Shown: positions 7,813 to 16,315, numbered from the stretch's first letter. The stretch: 64,000 nt of DNA from Aldehydirespirator sp965205155 (GCA_965205155.1 OZ242033.1:3596001-3660000), one strand, 5' to 3'. Numbers and translations are program-made. The notes: a model not told the origin generated them from the letters alone.

Positions 7813-9066
7813 ATGGACTCGAGCGATCCGGCGCAGGCGGGCGGAGTCACCGACGCCGAAGCAACCGCAGAAGGTGACGCACGCGGTCCCGCTGAGAACA
7901 CCTCGGGCGACCAGGTCTCGGTGGGGTTGGTCTTCAGTGCGGGTGGCGCGGCTGCCGAGGCGTGGCACGCGGGCGTGGTCGGGGCCCTTCACCAGGTCAC
8001 GGGATGGGACGCCCGCAGGGCTGAGCTCATTCTGGGTACCTCGGCCGGGGCCATTACCGGGCTCTGTCTCCGGGCCGGCATCCCACCCGCCGATCTATAC
8101 GCCCACCGGTGCGGCAAGCCCGTCAGCGATGAAGGGCAAGCCATCATCGATCGGGTCGTCACTCCATACCGCGAGGGTCGCAGCGAGCGCGACTGGAGCG
8201 AGCAAGGACCCCAGTCGCCGACGCTGGTGGCGAGGTCTCTGTGGCCCCCGTGGCAAGCCCGTCCGCTGCATGCCGCAGTAGGGCTGCTGCCGCGGGGCAC
8301 CCGCACCACCGGGGCCCTCCAGCAGCGGATGGCGGAGCTGCATCCTGAGCAGTGGCCCGCGGAGCGGTTCTGGGTCCCGGCCGTTCGACTCTCCGACGGC
8401 GAGCGAGTGGTGTTCGGGCGCGACGATCTGCAGGCCACGGCGGCGGAGGCGGTGCGGGCCAGTTGCGCGGTGCCGGCCCTGTTCGAGCCGGTCACCGTTG
8501 ACGGGCGGCGCTACATCGACGGCGGCCTGCACTCCTACACCAACGCCGACCTGATGGGGCCGCCCGCCTTCGACCTGGTCGTCGTGTCTTCACCGATGAG
8601 CGGCACCGCGGGATGGTCGACGGTCCGCGGCTCCCTGTCGGACGCTTGGACGAGCGCCCGATCCGGCGTCGGGCTGGCCGAGCCCAAACCGCCCAGTCCC
8701 CAGGCCGCCGGTCAGGCCTGGTGGTCGGAGGCGCTGGAACTGGCGTGGGACGACGGCAGGGCCATGCGGGCGGCGCGGCGGCAGTGGGTCGACGACAAGC
8801 TCCGCGAGGAGGTGGACGGGCTGCGCCGCAGGGGCACTGCCGTGCTCGTGGTGGAGCCCGACGCCGACGGGGTGGAACTGGTGGACACGGGAAGCGGCGA
8901 GGACGTCGATCGCACCGGCCACGGCTCCGAGAAGGCCGACCACGACGATCCCATGTGGGTCTGGCGAGCCGGGATGGCCGCTGCCGCGGATCGGACCGTG
9001 CGCAGCCTGCTGGCGGACCGCGACAACCGGCGCCTCGCCGGCCTGCTGCGCCGGGCCGCAAGCTGA
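7813..9066 (+). CDS. Patatin-like phospholipase family protein
   Basis: Predicted serine lipase/acyl hydrolase of the patatin family with a Ser-Asp dyad. The oxyanion loop is GLVFSAGGAAAEAWHAGV, which begins G-A-A after the double Gly instead of the common GGxRG. The nucleophile elbow is LGTSAGA, and the Asp is in DGGLHSYTNADL. The frame is open from 7660, but the 51 residues before M52 look like a translated spacer, and a TATCGT box precedes the ATG at 7813, so I start there (417 aa). The C-terminal third is not recognised. The last part is acidic and then carries an Arg-rich helix. Substrate unknown. Confidence 0.82.
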   Translation: MDSSDPAQAGGVTDAEATAEGDARGPAENTSGDQVSVGLVFSAGGAAAEAWHAGVVGALHQVTGWDARRAELILGTSAGAITGLCLRAGIPPADLYAHRCGKPVSDEGQAIIDRVVTPYREGRSERDWSEQGPQSPTLVARSLWPPWQARPLHAAVGLLPRGTRTTGALQQRMAELHPEQWPAERFWVPAVRLSDGERVVFGRDDLQATAAEAVRASCAVPALFEPVTVDGRRYIDGGLHSYTNADLMGPPAFDLVVVSSPMSGTAGWSTVRGSLSDAWTSARSGVGLAEPKPPSPQAAGQAWWSEALELAWDDGRAMRAARRQWVDDKLREEVDGLRRRGTAVLVVEPDADGVELVDTGSGEDVDRTGHGSEKADHDDPMWVWRAGMAAAADRTVRSLLADRDNRRLAGLLRRAAS

Positions 9067-9071
9067 AATTG

Positions 9072-9122
9072 CCTGTATATCGCGAATTATTGTCGATATG
9101 ACAGGAAAACGCGATATACAGG
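9072..9122 (+). repeat. 13-bp perfect inverted repeat spanning the hemE start codon
   Basis: CCTGTATATCGCG (9072-9084) and CGCGATATACAGG (9110-9122) are exact reverse complements separated by 25 nt that contain the hemE ATG (9098). A third, imperfect copy of the same half-site (TCGATATGACAGG) lies in the loop at 9093-9105. It could be a repressor operator or an RNA hairpin occluding the start codon. It is AT-rich against its surroundings. Confidence 0.65.
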
Positions 9123-10162
9123 ATCGCTTCGACGGCAGCGACTTCGTGCGGGCCTGCCGCTGCCGGCCCCATGAGCGGGTCCCGGTGTGGTTCATGCGCC
9201 AGGCCGGCCGGTCCCTTCCCGAGTACCGGGCCGTGCGCGGCCCCGGTTCGATACTCGACGCCATCGCCGACCCCGACCGGGCCGCGGAGATCACCCTTCA
9301 GCCGGTGCGCCGCTACGGGGTGGACGCGGCCATCCTGTTCAGCGACATCGTCGTGCCGGCCCATGCCGTCGGCTTCGGTGTCGATGTCGTGCCGGGCACG
9401 GGGCCGGTCATCGAGCGTCCCTTCGCGGCCCGCGGCGACCTGGAGCGCCTGCGCCCCCTCGATCCCGGCTCGGACACGCCGTATGTGATCGAGACCGTCC
9501 GCCGCGCCGTCGAGATGCTGGACGTGCCGCTCATCGGGTTCGCAGGGGCCCCGTTCACCGTGGCTTCGTACCTCGTTGAGGGAGGCCCGTCCCGCCACCA
9601 TGAGCGGACCAAGTCCCTCATGGTCGGCAACGAGGCGCTGTGGCATGAGCTCATGGACCGCCTCGCCGACCTCGCCATCGCCTCGCTGCTGGCTCAGGTG
9701 GAGGCGGGAGCGGCCGCGGTGCAGCTCTTCGACAGCTGGGCGGGGGCACTGTCGCCCGATCAGTACCGGCGGGGAGTCGCCCCGCACTCCGCCCGGGTAC
9801 TGGATGCAGTGGGGGCCACCGGAGTCCCGCGGGTCCATTTCGGGGTCGGCACGGGCGAGATTCTCGACCAGATGGCCGGCTGCGGCCCCGAGGTGGTCGG
9901 TGTTGACTTCCGCGTGCCCATCGACGCGGCCCGGCAACGGGTCGGCCCGGGCCGTGCACTGCAGGGAAACCTGGACCCCGCGGTAGTGCTGGCCGGCGAG
10001 TCGGCGGCCTGTGACGCTGCCCGCGCCGTGCTGGCCTCCAACGGCGGGCATCCCGGCTTCATCTTCAACCTGGGCCACGGAGTCCTGCCCGGCAGCGATC
10101 CCGATGTGCTGGCCCGCGTCGTGCAGGTGGTGCACGACGAGGGCCAGGTGCGATGCGAGTGA
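9098..10162 (+). CDS. hemE: Uroporphyrinogen decarboxylase
   Basis: Decarboxylates the four acetate side chains of uroporphyrinogen III to give coproporphyrinogen III in heme synthesis, in the cytoplasm. The 354-aa length is normal for the family. The substrate-binding N-terminal motif is PVWFMRQAGRSLPEYR, the LFSDIVVPA block and the Gly-rich GAPFTVASYL loop follow, and the C-terminal FNLGHGVLP is typical. The ATG lies in a large inverted repeat. It is followed at once by a 23-bp tandem array and by hemG, so the two heme genes are probably co-transcribed. Start chosen because RFDGSDFVRAC follows shortly after, as in homologues. Confidence 0.95.
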   Translation: MTGKRDIQDRFDGSDFVRACRCRPHERVPVWFMRQAGRSLPEYRAVRGPGSILDAIADPDRAAEITLQPVRRYGVDAAILFSDIVVPAHAVGFGVDVVPGTGPVIERPFAARGDLERLRPLDPGSDTPYVIETVRRAVEMLDVPLIGFAGAPFTVASYLVEGGPSRHHERTKSLMVGNEALWHELMDRLADLAIASLLAQVEAGAAAVQLFDSWAGALSPDQYRRGVAPHSARVLDAVGATGVPRVHFGVGTGEILDQMAGCGPEVVGVDFRVPIDAARQRVGPGRALQGNLDPAVVLAGESAACDAARAVLASNGGHPGFIFNLGHGVLPGSDPDVLARVVQVVHDEGQVRCE

Positions 10163-10296
10163 CCGGCCGGGTGGCGCGCCCGTGACTGGCCGGGTGGCGT
10201 GCCGGTGACCGGCCGGGTGGCGCGCCCGTGACTGGCCGGGTGGCGTGCCGGTGACCGGCCGGGTGGCGCGCCCGTGACTGGCCGGGTGGCGCGCCG
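10159..10296 (+). repeat. Six 23-bp tandem repeats duplicating the hemG start region
   Basis: Units begin at 10159, 10182, 10205, 10228, 10251 and 10274. They alternate between GTGACCGGCCGGGTGGC and GTGACTGGCCGGGTGGC cores with 6-nt tails. The genuine hemG start (10297) is the seventh copy of the same GTGACCGGCCGGGTGGC core. Each unit therefore carries a GTG start codon, in rotating reading frames because 23 is not a multiple of 3. The frame of hemG meets a TGA at 10252-10254, so upstream in-frame GTGs cannot extend it. Confidence 0.9.
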
Positions 10297-11706
10297 GTGA
10301 CCGGCCGGGTGGCCGTCGTCGGCGCGGGCATCACCGGGCTGGCCGCGGCGTACGCACTCCAGCGCGCCGGAATCGGGGCGGTAGTGCTGGAGGCCGGCGA
10401 CCGGCCCGGAGGGAAGATCGACAGTGCACCGGTCGGCTGCCTGACGGTCGACGTGGGACCAGACGGATTCGTGGCCCGCGACCCCGTCGCCGCCGATCTG
10501 TGCCGCCGGGTCGACCTCGGCCGGGATCTGGTCGAGCCCGCCTCGAGCGGAGCCTTCGTATGGGTGGACGGGTGCCTGCGGCCGCTTCCGGCCCGCTCCG
10601 TGCTCGGACTCCCGTGGACGACCGACGGGTTGAGGGGTGCCGGCATCGTCTCAGACGATGGCGTGGACGCGCTCGCCCGCGGCCTGGCCCACGACGCCGA
10701 CCCGCTGCCCGGCGACGCCTCGGTGGGCGAGGCACTGCGTCCACGGGTCGGCGACGAGGTGTTCGAGCACCTCATCGACCCCCTGCTGGGCGGCATCAAC
10801 GCCGGATCGGCCGACCAGATGAGCATCGAGGCCTGCGCACCGCCCCTGTACGAGGCCGCCCGCCGGGGAGGGCCGCTCGGTCCGGCCCTGCAGGAGATTG
10901 CCGCCCGCCAGGGCCGGGATCACGATCCAGAAGCGCCGGCACCGGTGTTCCAGAGCGTGCGCGGCGGCGTGACCCGAATGGTCGACGCCCTCGCGGCCGG
11001 ACTGGGCGACGCGGTGAGGCTGTCCACGCCGGTGCAGTCGGTGGACCCGGCACCGTCCCGCGGCGACGGTCGCTGGAGGGTGGCGACATCGAACGGTCCC
11101 CTGGACGCCGACGGGGTGATCCTGACCTGCCCCGCCTGGGAGTCGGCTCGCCTGCTGGATCCGCTCGTGCCCGACGCGGCCGGGATCCTCGGCGAGATCG
11201 AGTACTCCGACGTCGTGCTGGTCGTGTTCGTTCTGCAGGACGACCGTCTGGCCCGCCCCCTCGACGGCAGCGGCTTCCTGGTTCCCCGCGGCCAGGGGCT
11301 GCTCACCACCGCATGCTCCTGGGCGTCCGCGAAGTGGCGGCACTACGACCATGAGGGTCTGGCCGTGCTGCGGGTGTCGGCCGGGCGGACCGACGACCGG
11401 CGCTGGCTGGACCTCAGCGAGGACGAGTTGGTCGGCGCCCTCGCCGGCGAGCTCGCCGAGACCGGGATGGTCTCACCCTCCGACGCAGCTCAGGGCCGTT
11501 TCGAGGCCCGGGTCACGCCCTGGCCCCGCTCCCTGCCGCAGTACCGGCCCGGACATCTGCAGCGGATCGCCTCGGTAGACGCCGCCCTGGCCACCGAGAC
11601 GCCGGGGCTCGCCGCCACCGGTGCGGCCTTCCGGGGCGTGGGCCTGCCGGCCTGCATCCGGGGGGCGCTAGAGGCGGTAACGGCTGTAGCGAGGGCCGTG
11701 CTGTGA
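10297..11706 (+). CDS. hemG: Protoporphyrinogen/coproporphyrinogen oxidase (HemG/HemY/CgoX type)
   Basis: A 469-aa FAD-dependent oxidase that aromatises (copro)porphyrinogen in late heme synthesis. The N-terminal dinucleotide fold is VAVVGAGITGLAAAYAL, followed by LEAGDRPGGKI. The region DPLLGGINAGSADQMS and the C-terminal GLAATGAAFRGVGLPACIRG are characteristic of this family. In actinobacteria it commonly acts on coproporphyrinogen III with HemQ and a ferrochelatase, neither of which is in this window. The GTG start at 10297 is the seventh copy of a tandem repeat, with no clear ribosome binding site. The stop overlaps the cyclase start by 4 bp (GTGA). Confidence 0.93.
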   Translation: MTGRVAVVGAGITGLAAAYALQRAGIGAVVLEAGDRPGGKIDSAPVGCLTVDVGPDGFVARDPVAADLCRRVDLGRDLVEPASSGAFVWVDGCLRPLPARSVLGLPWTTDGLRGAGIVSDDGVDALARGLAHDADPLPGDASVGEALRPRVGDEVFEHLIDPLLGGINAGSADQMSIEACAPPLYEAARRGGPLGPALQEIAARQGRDHDPEAPAPVFQSVRGGVTRMVDALAAGLGDAVRLSTPVQSVDPAPSRGDGRWRVATSNGPLDADGVILTCPAWESARLLDPLVPDAAGILGEIEYSDVVLVVFVLQDDRLARPLDGSGFLVPRGQGLLTTACSWASAKWRHYDHEGLAVLRVSAGRTDDRRWLDLSEDELVGALAGELAETGMVSPSDAAQGRFEARVTPWPRSLPQYRPGHLQRIASVDAALATETPGLAATGAAFRGVGLPACIRGALEAVTAVARAVL

Positions 11707-12521
11707 TAGACGAACCGTCCGTGGATCCGAACACCCCCGGCGACCCCGGTCAAACAGAGCCCGTGATGGCACCGCTCGTGGCCCCCGACACCGGCCCGGC
11801 CCGGGAGTGGGCCGAGGCCAGCCCGCCCCTCGTCACCGTCCATCCCGACGACCTGCCCGAAGGCGACAGCCACCTCAGCGTGACCCGCACGTTCTGCTTC
11901 GCCGACCTCTGCGGCTTCACCGGCTACACCCGCTCCCACGGGCCCCATGAGGCGGTGGCGATGCTCGGCGAGTTCCGCCGGGTCACCCGGAGTGTGGCCG
12001 CCAAGCGAGGGGTGCGGGTGGCGAAATGGCTGGGCGACGGCGCCATGCTCGTGTCCACGAGCGCCGCAGCCGCGCTGTCCCTCGGCGCCCACCTCATCCA
12101 CTACTTCGCCAGCCGGGGTGTGCAGATCCGGGTGGGCGCGGCCACTGGACAGGCCCTGCTCTTCGAGGGCGACGACTACGTGGGCGAGCCCGTGAACCTG
12201 GCCGCCAAGCTGTGCGCGGCCGCCCCGCCCGGTGAGATGTACAGCGTCACCGACGATCTCGAGCTGCCCGACTGGGTGGCCTGCATCGGCGATGTCACGG
12301 TGCAGATCCGCGGGGTTGGACCGGTGGCGGGCGTGCACCGGCTCCTGCCCCTCGGGCTCGCCGATGAGCGCGGCAAGGACGTGGACAGGCTCGACGACGA
12401 ACTCAGCCAGCTCAACGACGAACTCAACCAGCTCAGCGACGAACTCGACCACGACCTCAACGAACTCAGCCAGGAGCTCGACGAGTTCGGGTCCGGTGGC
12501 ACGAGCCCGAGTGACGGCTGA
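11703..12521 (+). CDS. Class III adenylate/guanylate cyclase homology domain protein with heptad tail
   Basis: A 272-aa soluble protein whose central domain is a class III nucleotidyl cyclase. The metal-binding Asp residues are in CFADLCGFTGYTR and KWLGDGAML, and the Lys of that motif with the DDY segment fits ATP rather than GTP selectivity. The transition-state motif NxxxR reads N165-L-A-A-K169, so the expected Arg is Lys. The enzyme may be weak or a pseudo-cyclase. The C-terminus (about residues 222-262) is a leucine-spaced repeat (DDELSQLNDELNQLSDELD) that should form a coiled coil. It is translationally coupled to hemG by a GTGA overlap. Confidence 0.82.
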   Translation: MIDEPSVDPNTPGDPGQTEPVMAPLVAPDTGPAREWAEASPPLVTVHPDDLPEGDSHLSVTRTFCFADLCGFTGYTRSHGPHEAVAMLGEFRRVTRSVAAKRGVRVAKWLGDGAMLVSTSAAAALSLGAHLIHYFASRGVQIRVGAATGQALLFEGDDYVGEPVNLAAKLCAAAPPGEMYSVTDDLELPDWVACIGDVTVQIRGVGPVAGVHRLLPLGLADERGKDVDRLDDELSQLNDELNQLSDELDHDLNELSQELDEFGSGGTSPSDG

Positions 12522-12565
12522 GTGGCCGCTGGTCAAGTGACACCACTGGCGAGAGGTTGAGCCCG

Positions 12566-14155
12566 GTGGCGGCACAGGCGAAGCAGGGCCGGGGCCGCAC
12601 CCCGGACCGCGGGAGCCCATCGGTGCTGAGCCTGGGAAAGCCCTGGATCCGCGGCGTCGCGGCCGGGCTGCTGCTGGCCGCTTCGCTGCCGCCCTGGGGC
12701 TTCTGGCCCCTGGCCGTCGTCGGCATGGCTCTGTGGGTCGAGCTGCTGACCGGGGCCGGCCCCTGGCGCCGGGCGGGACTGTCGGCGCTGGTGAGTGTCA
12801 GCTGGCTGGGTCCGGCGACGGTCTGGATGGCGGACCTGACGCTGGTCGGCTGGCCGCTGGCAGTGATCGGGTTCGCGGCGATGCACGCCGTGGCCGGCGC
12901 GCTCGTGCCGCCCGACCACCGGCGCCGGGCCGCCTTCCCGGCTGCGTTCGCGCTGGCTGAACTGCTGCGATGGACCTGGCCCTTCGGCGGCGTGCCGCTG
13001 GCGACGATGGCCATGGCGCAGGTGTCCAGCCCGCTCGGACCGGCGGCCCGGATCGGCGGCCCGCTGTTGCTGACCGCGCTGACCGCGGTGGGCGGGGTCA
13101 CGCTGGCCGCCGTCCTGGCCGCCCGCCTCCGGCCGGCGGCGGTGGGCGCGGCCCTGCTGGTGGCGGCCTGGCTGGCGGCCTTCGCGGCTCCCGGCTCAGA
13201 ACCGGTCGACGTCGACGGCACCCCCGACGACGACGCCGGAATCACCGTCGCCGCGGTGCAGGGCGGTGGGCCCCAGAACACCAGAGCCGACGTGTGCGAG
13301 CAGCGCGCCGTCTTCGAGCGCCACCTCAACACGACCCTCCAGCAGGTGTCCACGCCGGTGGATCTGGTGGTCTGGCCCGAGGACGTGGTCCATCCCAGCC
13401 CGGACACAGCCGTGACGCCGGCGCGCTGCGACCAGCCGCTGCTGACCGACAGCGAGGCCCGGACCGCGCTGTCGGATCTGGCCCGCGACCTCGACACGGT
13501 GCTCGTCGTGGGCTTCTTCGAGCGCACCGCCGACCGTGAGGCCAATCGCAACTACACGGCCGCCTACAACTCGCAAGGAGTGCCGGTCGACACCTACGAC
13601 AAGGTCCAGCTCGTGCCCTTCGGCGAGTACGTGCCGCTGCGCTCCAGCGCCGAGCGCTTCAGCGACGAGCTGCCGGCGCGGGACGTCAGGCCGGGACCCT
13701 CCGACGAGCCCGCCGTCCTCGACACGCCGCTGGGACCGCTGGGCGTGGCCATTTCCTGGGAGATCTTCTTCGACCACCGGGCCCGCAGCGCGGTCGGCGA
13801 CGACGGCGGCCGGGTGCTTCTCAACCCCACCAACGGCTCCAGCTACTGGCTGACGGTGGTCCAGACCCAGCAGATCGCGTCCAGCCGCCTGAGGGCCATC
13901 GAGACCGACCGATGGGTGGTCCAGGCCGCGCCCACCGGATTCACCGCGGTGATCACGCCCGAGGGCGACGTGATCGAGCGAACCGGGATCTCCGAGAGCA
14001 GAGTGGTCCAGACGACGGTTGAGCTGCGCCAGGGCGATACGCTCGCGGTCCGGTTGGGGGCATGGCCTGTGGCCGTCGCCGCAGTGCTGACGCTCTCGCT
14101 GGCGCTCGGCCTCGGGCGTGTGTTGACGAGATTCAGGCCAGGGAGAAAGCTCTAG
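12566..14155 (+). CDS. lnt: Apolipoprotein N-acyltransferase-like membrane protein; Ser replaces the catalytic Cys
   Basis: An integral membrane nitrilase-superfamily protein, which in Lnt transfers an acyl chain to the N-terminal Cys of lipoproteins. Several hydrophobic segments fill the first about 200 residues, and a last membrane helix lies near the end (VAVAAVLTLSLALGLG). The nitrilase triad positions are E272 (WPED), K346 (YDKVQLVPFGEYVP) and position 397, which is Ser in GVAISWEIFF where E. coli Lnt has Cys387. The codon is TCC at 13754-13756. Other Lnt motifs (NPTNGSSYW, QQIASSRLRAIET) are intact. I prefer the GTG at 12566 over the TTG at 12557 because GAGAGG lies 9 nt upstream of it. 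Confidence 0.85.
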   Translation: MAAQAKQGRGRTPDRGSPSVLSLGKPWIRGVAAGLLLAASLPPWGFWPLAVVGMALWVELLTGAGPWRRAGLSALVSVSWLGPATVWMADLTLVGWPLAVIGFAAMHAVAGALVPPDHRRRAAFPAAFALAELLRWTWPFGGVPLATMAMAQVSSPLGPAARIGGPLLLTALTAVGGVTLAAVLAARLRPAAVGAALLVAAWLAAFAAPGSEPVDVDGTPDDDAGITVAAVQGGGPQNTRADVCEQRAVFERHLNTTLQQVSTPVDLVVWPEDVVHPSPDTAVTPARCDQPLLTDSEARTALSDLARDLDTVLVVGFFERTADREANRNYTAAYNSQGVPVDTYDKVQLVPFGEYVPLRSSAERFSDELPARDVRPGPSDEPAVLDTPLGPLGVAISWEIFFDHRARSAVGDDGGRVLLNPTNGSSYWLTVVQTQQIASSRLRAIETDRWVVQAAPTGFTAVITPEGDVIERTGISESRVVQTTVELRQGDTLAVRLGAWPVAVAAVLTLSLALGLGRVLTRFRPGRKL

Positions 14156-14159
14156 CTCC

Positions 14160-15536
14160 ATGCCCGCCCCAGCGGACCACAATGCGACGCCGCGCCCAGC
14201 CGATGCCCTGGGCCCGGACGCACCCCTGCGGGTGGATGCACCTCCGGACCCGGACGCACCCCTGCGGGTGGATGCACCTCCGGACCCGGGCGCACCCCTG
14301 CGGGTGGCCATGCTGTCGTACCGGGGCAAGCCCCACGTGGGCGGGCAGGGCGTGTATGTGAGCCGGCTGTCGGCCGCACTCACCGACCTCGGCCACCGCG
14401 TCGTGGTGCTCGGCGGCCCCCCGTACCCGGAGCTCGACGACCGGGTCCCGCTGGTGAGGCTCGGCGGTCTCGACATCTGGGCCCCGCCGCACCCCATGCG
14501 CAAGCCCCGAGCCTGGGAGTTGAAGGACTGGATCGACATCGCCGAGCACGTCTCCTTCGTCACCGGCAACTTCAGCGAGCCCATGGCCTTCAGCCTGCGG
14601 GCCTGGCGGCACCTGCGCACCAGGAGGGCCCACTTCGACGTGGTGCACGACAACCAGACCCTCGGCTGGGGGATCCTGGCCATGCAGCGTCAGGGATGGC
14701 CGCTGCTGGAGACGATCCACCACCCGATCACGGTGGACCGGCGCCTGGAGCTGGCCCACGCCCTCACGCTGCGCGACCAGATCGGCAAGCGCCGCTGGTA
14801 CGCGTTCACGAAGATGCAGACCCGGGTGGCCAAGCGGCTGCCCAGGGTGCTGACGGTGTCGGAGTCGTCCAAGCGCGACATCGTCGCCGACCACGGGGTG
14901 AAGCCGGAGCGCATCCACGTGGTGCCGGTCGGGGTGGACCCGGAGATGTTCTCGCCCCTGCCGGAGATCGCCCGGGTGCCGGGCCGGCTGATCACCACCG
15001 CCAGCGCCGACGTCACCATGAAGGGGCTCAGCTTCCTGCTGGAGGCGGTGGCCAAGCTGCGCACCGAGCGCCACGTGGAGCTGACCATCATCGGCAAGGC
15101 GAAGAGCGACTCCGCGGCCAGCCGGACTATCTCGGAACTGGGGCTGGCCGACGCGATCACGTTCGTGTCGGGAGTGTCGGACCGCCGCATCGTGGAGTTG
15201 TACGCCGAGGCCGAGCTGGCCGTGGTGCCCTCCCTGTACGAGGGCTTCTCGCTGCCGGCCATCGAGGCCATGTCGTGCGGGGTGCCGCTGGTGGCCACCA
15301 CCGGCGGCGCGCTGCCCGAGGTGGCCGGCACGCACGGCGAGACCTGCTTCCTGACCGAGCCCGGCGACGCCCAGGCCCTGGCCGCCGTGATCCAGGACGC
15401 GCTCGACAGTCCCGAGGCTCGGGCCCGGGTGGGGCGGGCCGGCCGCCAGCGCGTGGTCAAACAGTGGTCCTGGCGCCATACCGCGCAACGGACCGTCGAG
15501 CAGTACCGGGCCGTGCTGGAGGAGTCGGCCCGCTGA
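14160..15536 (+). CDS. Glycosyltransferase family 4 protein with repeated N-terminal extension
   Basis: A GT-B fold retaining glycosyltransferase using a nucleotide-sugar donor. The N-terminal acceptor domain begins at VAMLSYRGKPHVGGQGVYVS. The C-terminal donor domain has HVVPVGVDPEMFSP, then SLYEGFSLPAIEAM with the EX7E-type acidic residues, then GVPLVATTGGALPEV. The first about 48 residues are a proline-rich extension made of 2.5 copies of DAPLRVDAPPDP, which homologues would not need. An internal GTG just before AMLSYRG (about 14304-14306) may be the ancestral start. It is followed by overlapping methyltransferase and alpha-toroid genes, together probably decorating a cell-envelope glycan or glycolipid. 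Confidence 0.88.
   Translation: MPAPADHNATPRPADALGPDAPLRVDAPPDPDAPLRVDAPPDPGAPLRVAMLSYRGKPHVGGQGVYVSRLSAALTDLGHRVVVLGGPPYPELDDRVPLVRLGGLDIWAPPHPMRKPRAWELKDWIDIAEHVSFVTGNFSEPMAFSLRAWRHLRTRRAHFDVVHDNQTLGWGILAMQRQGWPLLETIHHPITVDRRLELAHALTLRDQIGKRRWYAFTKMQTRVAKRLPRVLTVSESSKRDIVADHGVKPERIHVVPVGVDPEMFSPLPEIARVPGRLITTASADVTMKGLSFLLEAVAKLRTERHVELTIIGKAKSDSAASRTISELGLADAITFVSGVSDRRIVELYAEAELAVVPSLYEGFSLPAIEAMSCGVPLVATTGGALPEVAGTHGETCFLTEPGDAQALAAVIQDALDSPEARARVGRAGRQRVVKQWSWRHTAQRTVEQYRAVLEESAR
14217..14307 (+). repeat. 36-bp tandem repeat (2.5 copies) inside the GT4 N-terminus
   Basis: Units at 14217-14252 and 14253-14288 are identical and a third partial unit covers 14289-14307. Each encodes DAPLRVDAPPDP in frame. 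Each carries a small CACCC/GGGTG hairpin around CTGC. The final copy runs straight into the conserved start of the glycosyltransferase fold. Confidence 0.9.
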
Positions 15537-16315
15537 TGCTCACCGTCGACTACGGCCGTCTCGACCTGCGGGCCGGTGAGCGCCTGCTCGACTTGGGCTG
15601 CGGCTTCGGTCGCCACTCCTACGAGGCTCTCAAGCGCGGCGCCGAGGTGGTGGCCTGCGACCTGGCCCGCCCCGAGGTGGAGCAGGTCCGCGACCTGGCC
15701 CGGCTGCTGGTGGCCGAGGGCGAGGTCGGCGAGTCGGTGATGGCCGCGCCGGTGCAGGGCGACGCAGTGGAACTGCCCTTCGACGACGACTCGTTCGACC
15801 GGGTCATCGCGTCGGAGGTGCTCGAGCACGTCGGCGACGACGAGTCGGCCTTCGCCGAGCTGGCCCGGGTGCTGCGCCCGGGCGGCCGCCTGGCCGTGAC
15901 CATCCCGGCGTGGCTGCCGGAGACCGTGTGCTGGAAGCTGTCGAGCGACTACCACGCTCCCGCGGTCCCGGGCGGCCATGTGCGCATCTACCGGCTGCGG
16001 GACGTGCGACACAAGCTGGCCTCTGCGGGGCTGCAGCCGGGCCGCTGGCACCGGGCCCACGCCCTCCACACGCCTTACTGGTGGCTGCGGTGCGCGGTGG
16101 GACCCAACCGCGAGGTCGCGGAGAGTCGGCTGGTCGGCACCTACCACCGGGTGCTCGAATGGGACATTGTGAAGCGGCCGCTCGTTACCGCGGCTACGGA
16201 GCGACTGCTCAACCCGCTTCTGGGCAAGAGCCTCGTCGTGTACGCCGACAAGCCGGAAAGGGTGCCGGCCTCGGCACCGGCGAGCGCACCATTGGAGTCG
16301 ACCCGTGCCGCCTGA
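15536..16315 (+). CDS. Class I SAM-dependent methyltransferase
   Basis: A 259-aa Rossmann-fold methyltransferase. Motif I is LLDLGCGFGRHSYEAL, with the acidic residue after strand 2 in VVACDLARPE. Motif II/III lies around LPFDDDSFDRVIASEVLEH and VLRPGGRLAVTIP. The start is an ATG whose A is the last base of the glycosyltransferase stop (TGATG), so translation is coupled. The C-terminal half carries an aromatic patch (HTPYWWLRCAVG) likely involved in acceptor recognition. It belongs to a three-gene run with GT4 and an alpha-toroid protein, and the acceptor is presumably a glycolipid or polysaccharide intermediate (inference). Confidence 0.88.
   Translation: MLTVDYGRLDLRAGERLLDLGCGFGRHSYEALKRGAEVVACDLARPEVEQVRDLARLLVAEGEVGESVMAAPVQGDAVELPFDDDSFDRVIASEVLEHVGDDESAFAELARVLRPGGRLAVTIPAWLPETVCWKLSSDYHAPAVPGGHVRIYRLRDVRHKLASAGLQPGRWHRAHALHTPYWWLRCAVGPNREVAESRLVGTYHRVLEWDIVKRPLVTAATERLLNPLLGKSLVVYADKPERVPASAPASAPLESTRAA

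Noticed and set aside
8492..10135. 547-codon minus-strand frame over hemE
   Set aside because: hemE on the plus strand is unmistakable; the antisense frame has no recognisable motif.
10159..10296. CRISPR array
   Set aside because: Units are contiguous 23-bp tandem repeats without spacers and no cas genes are present.
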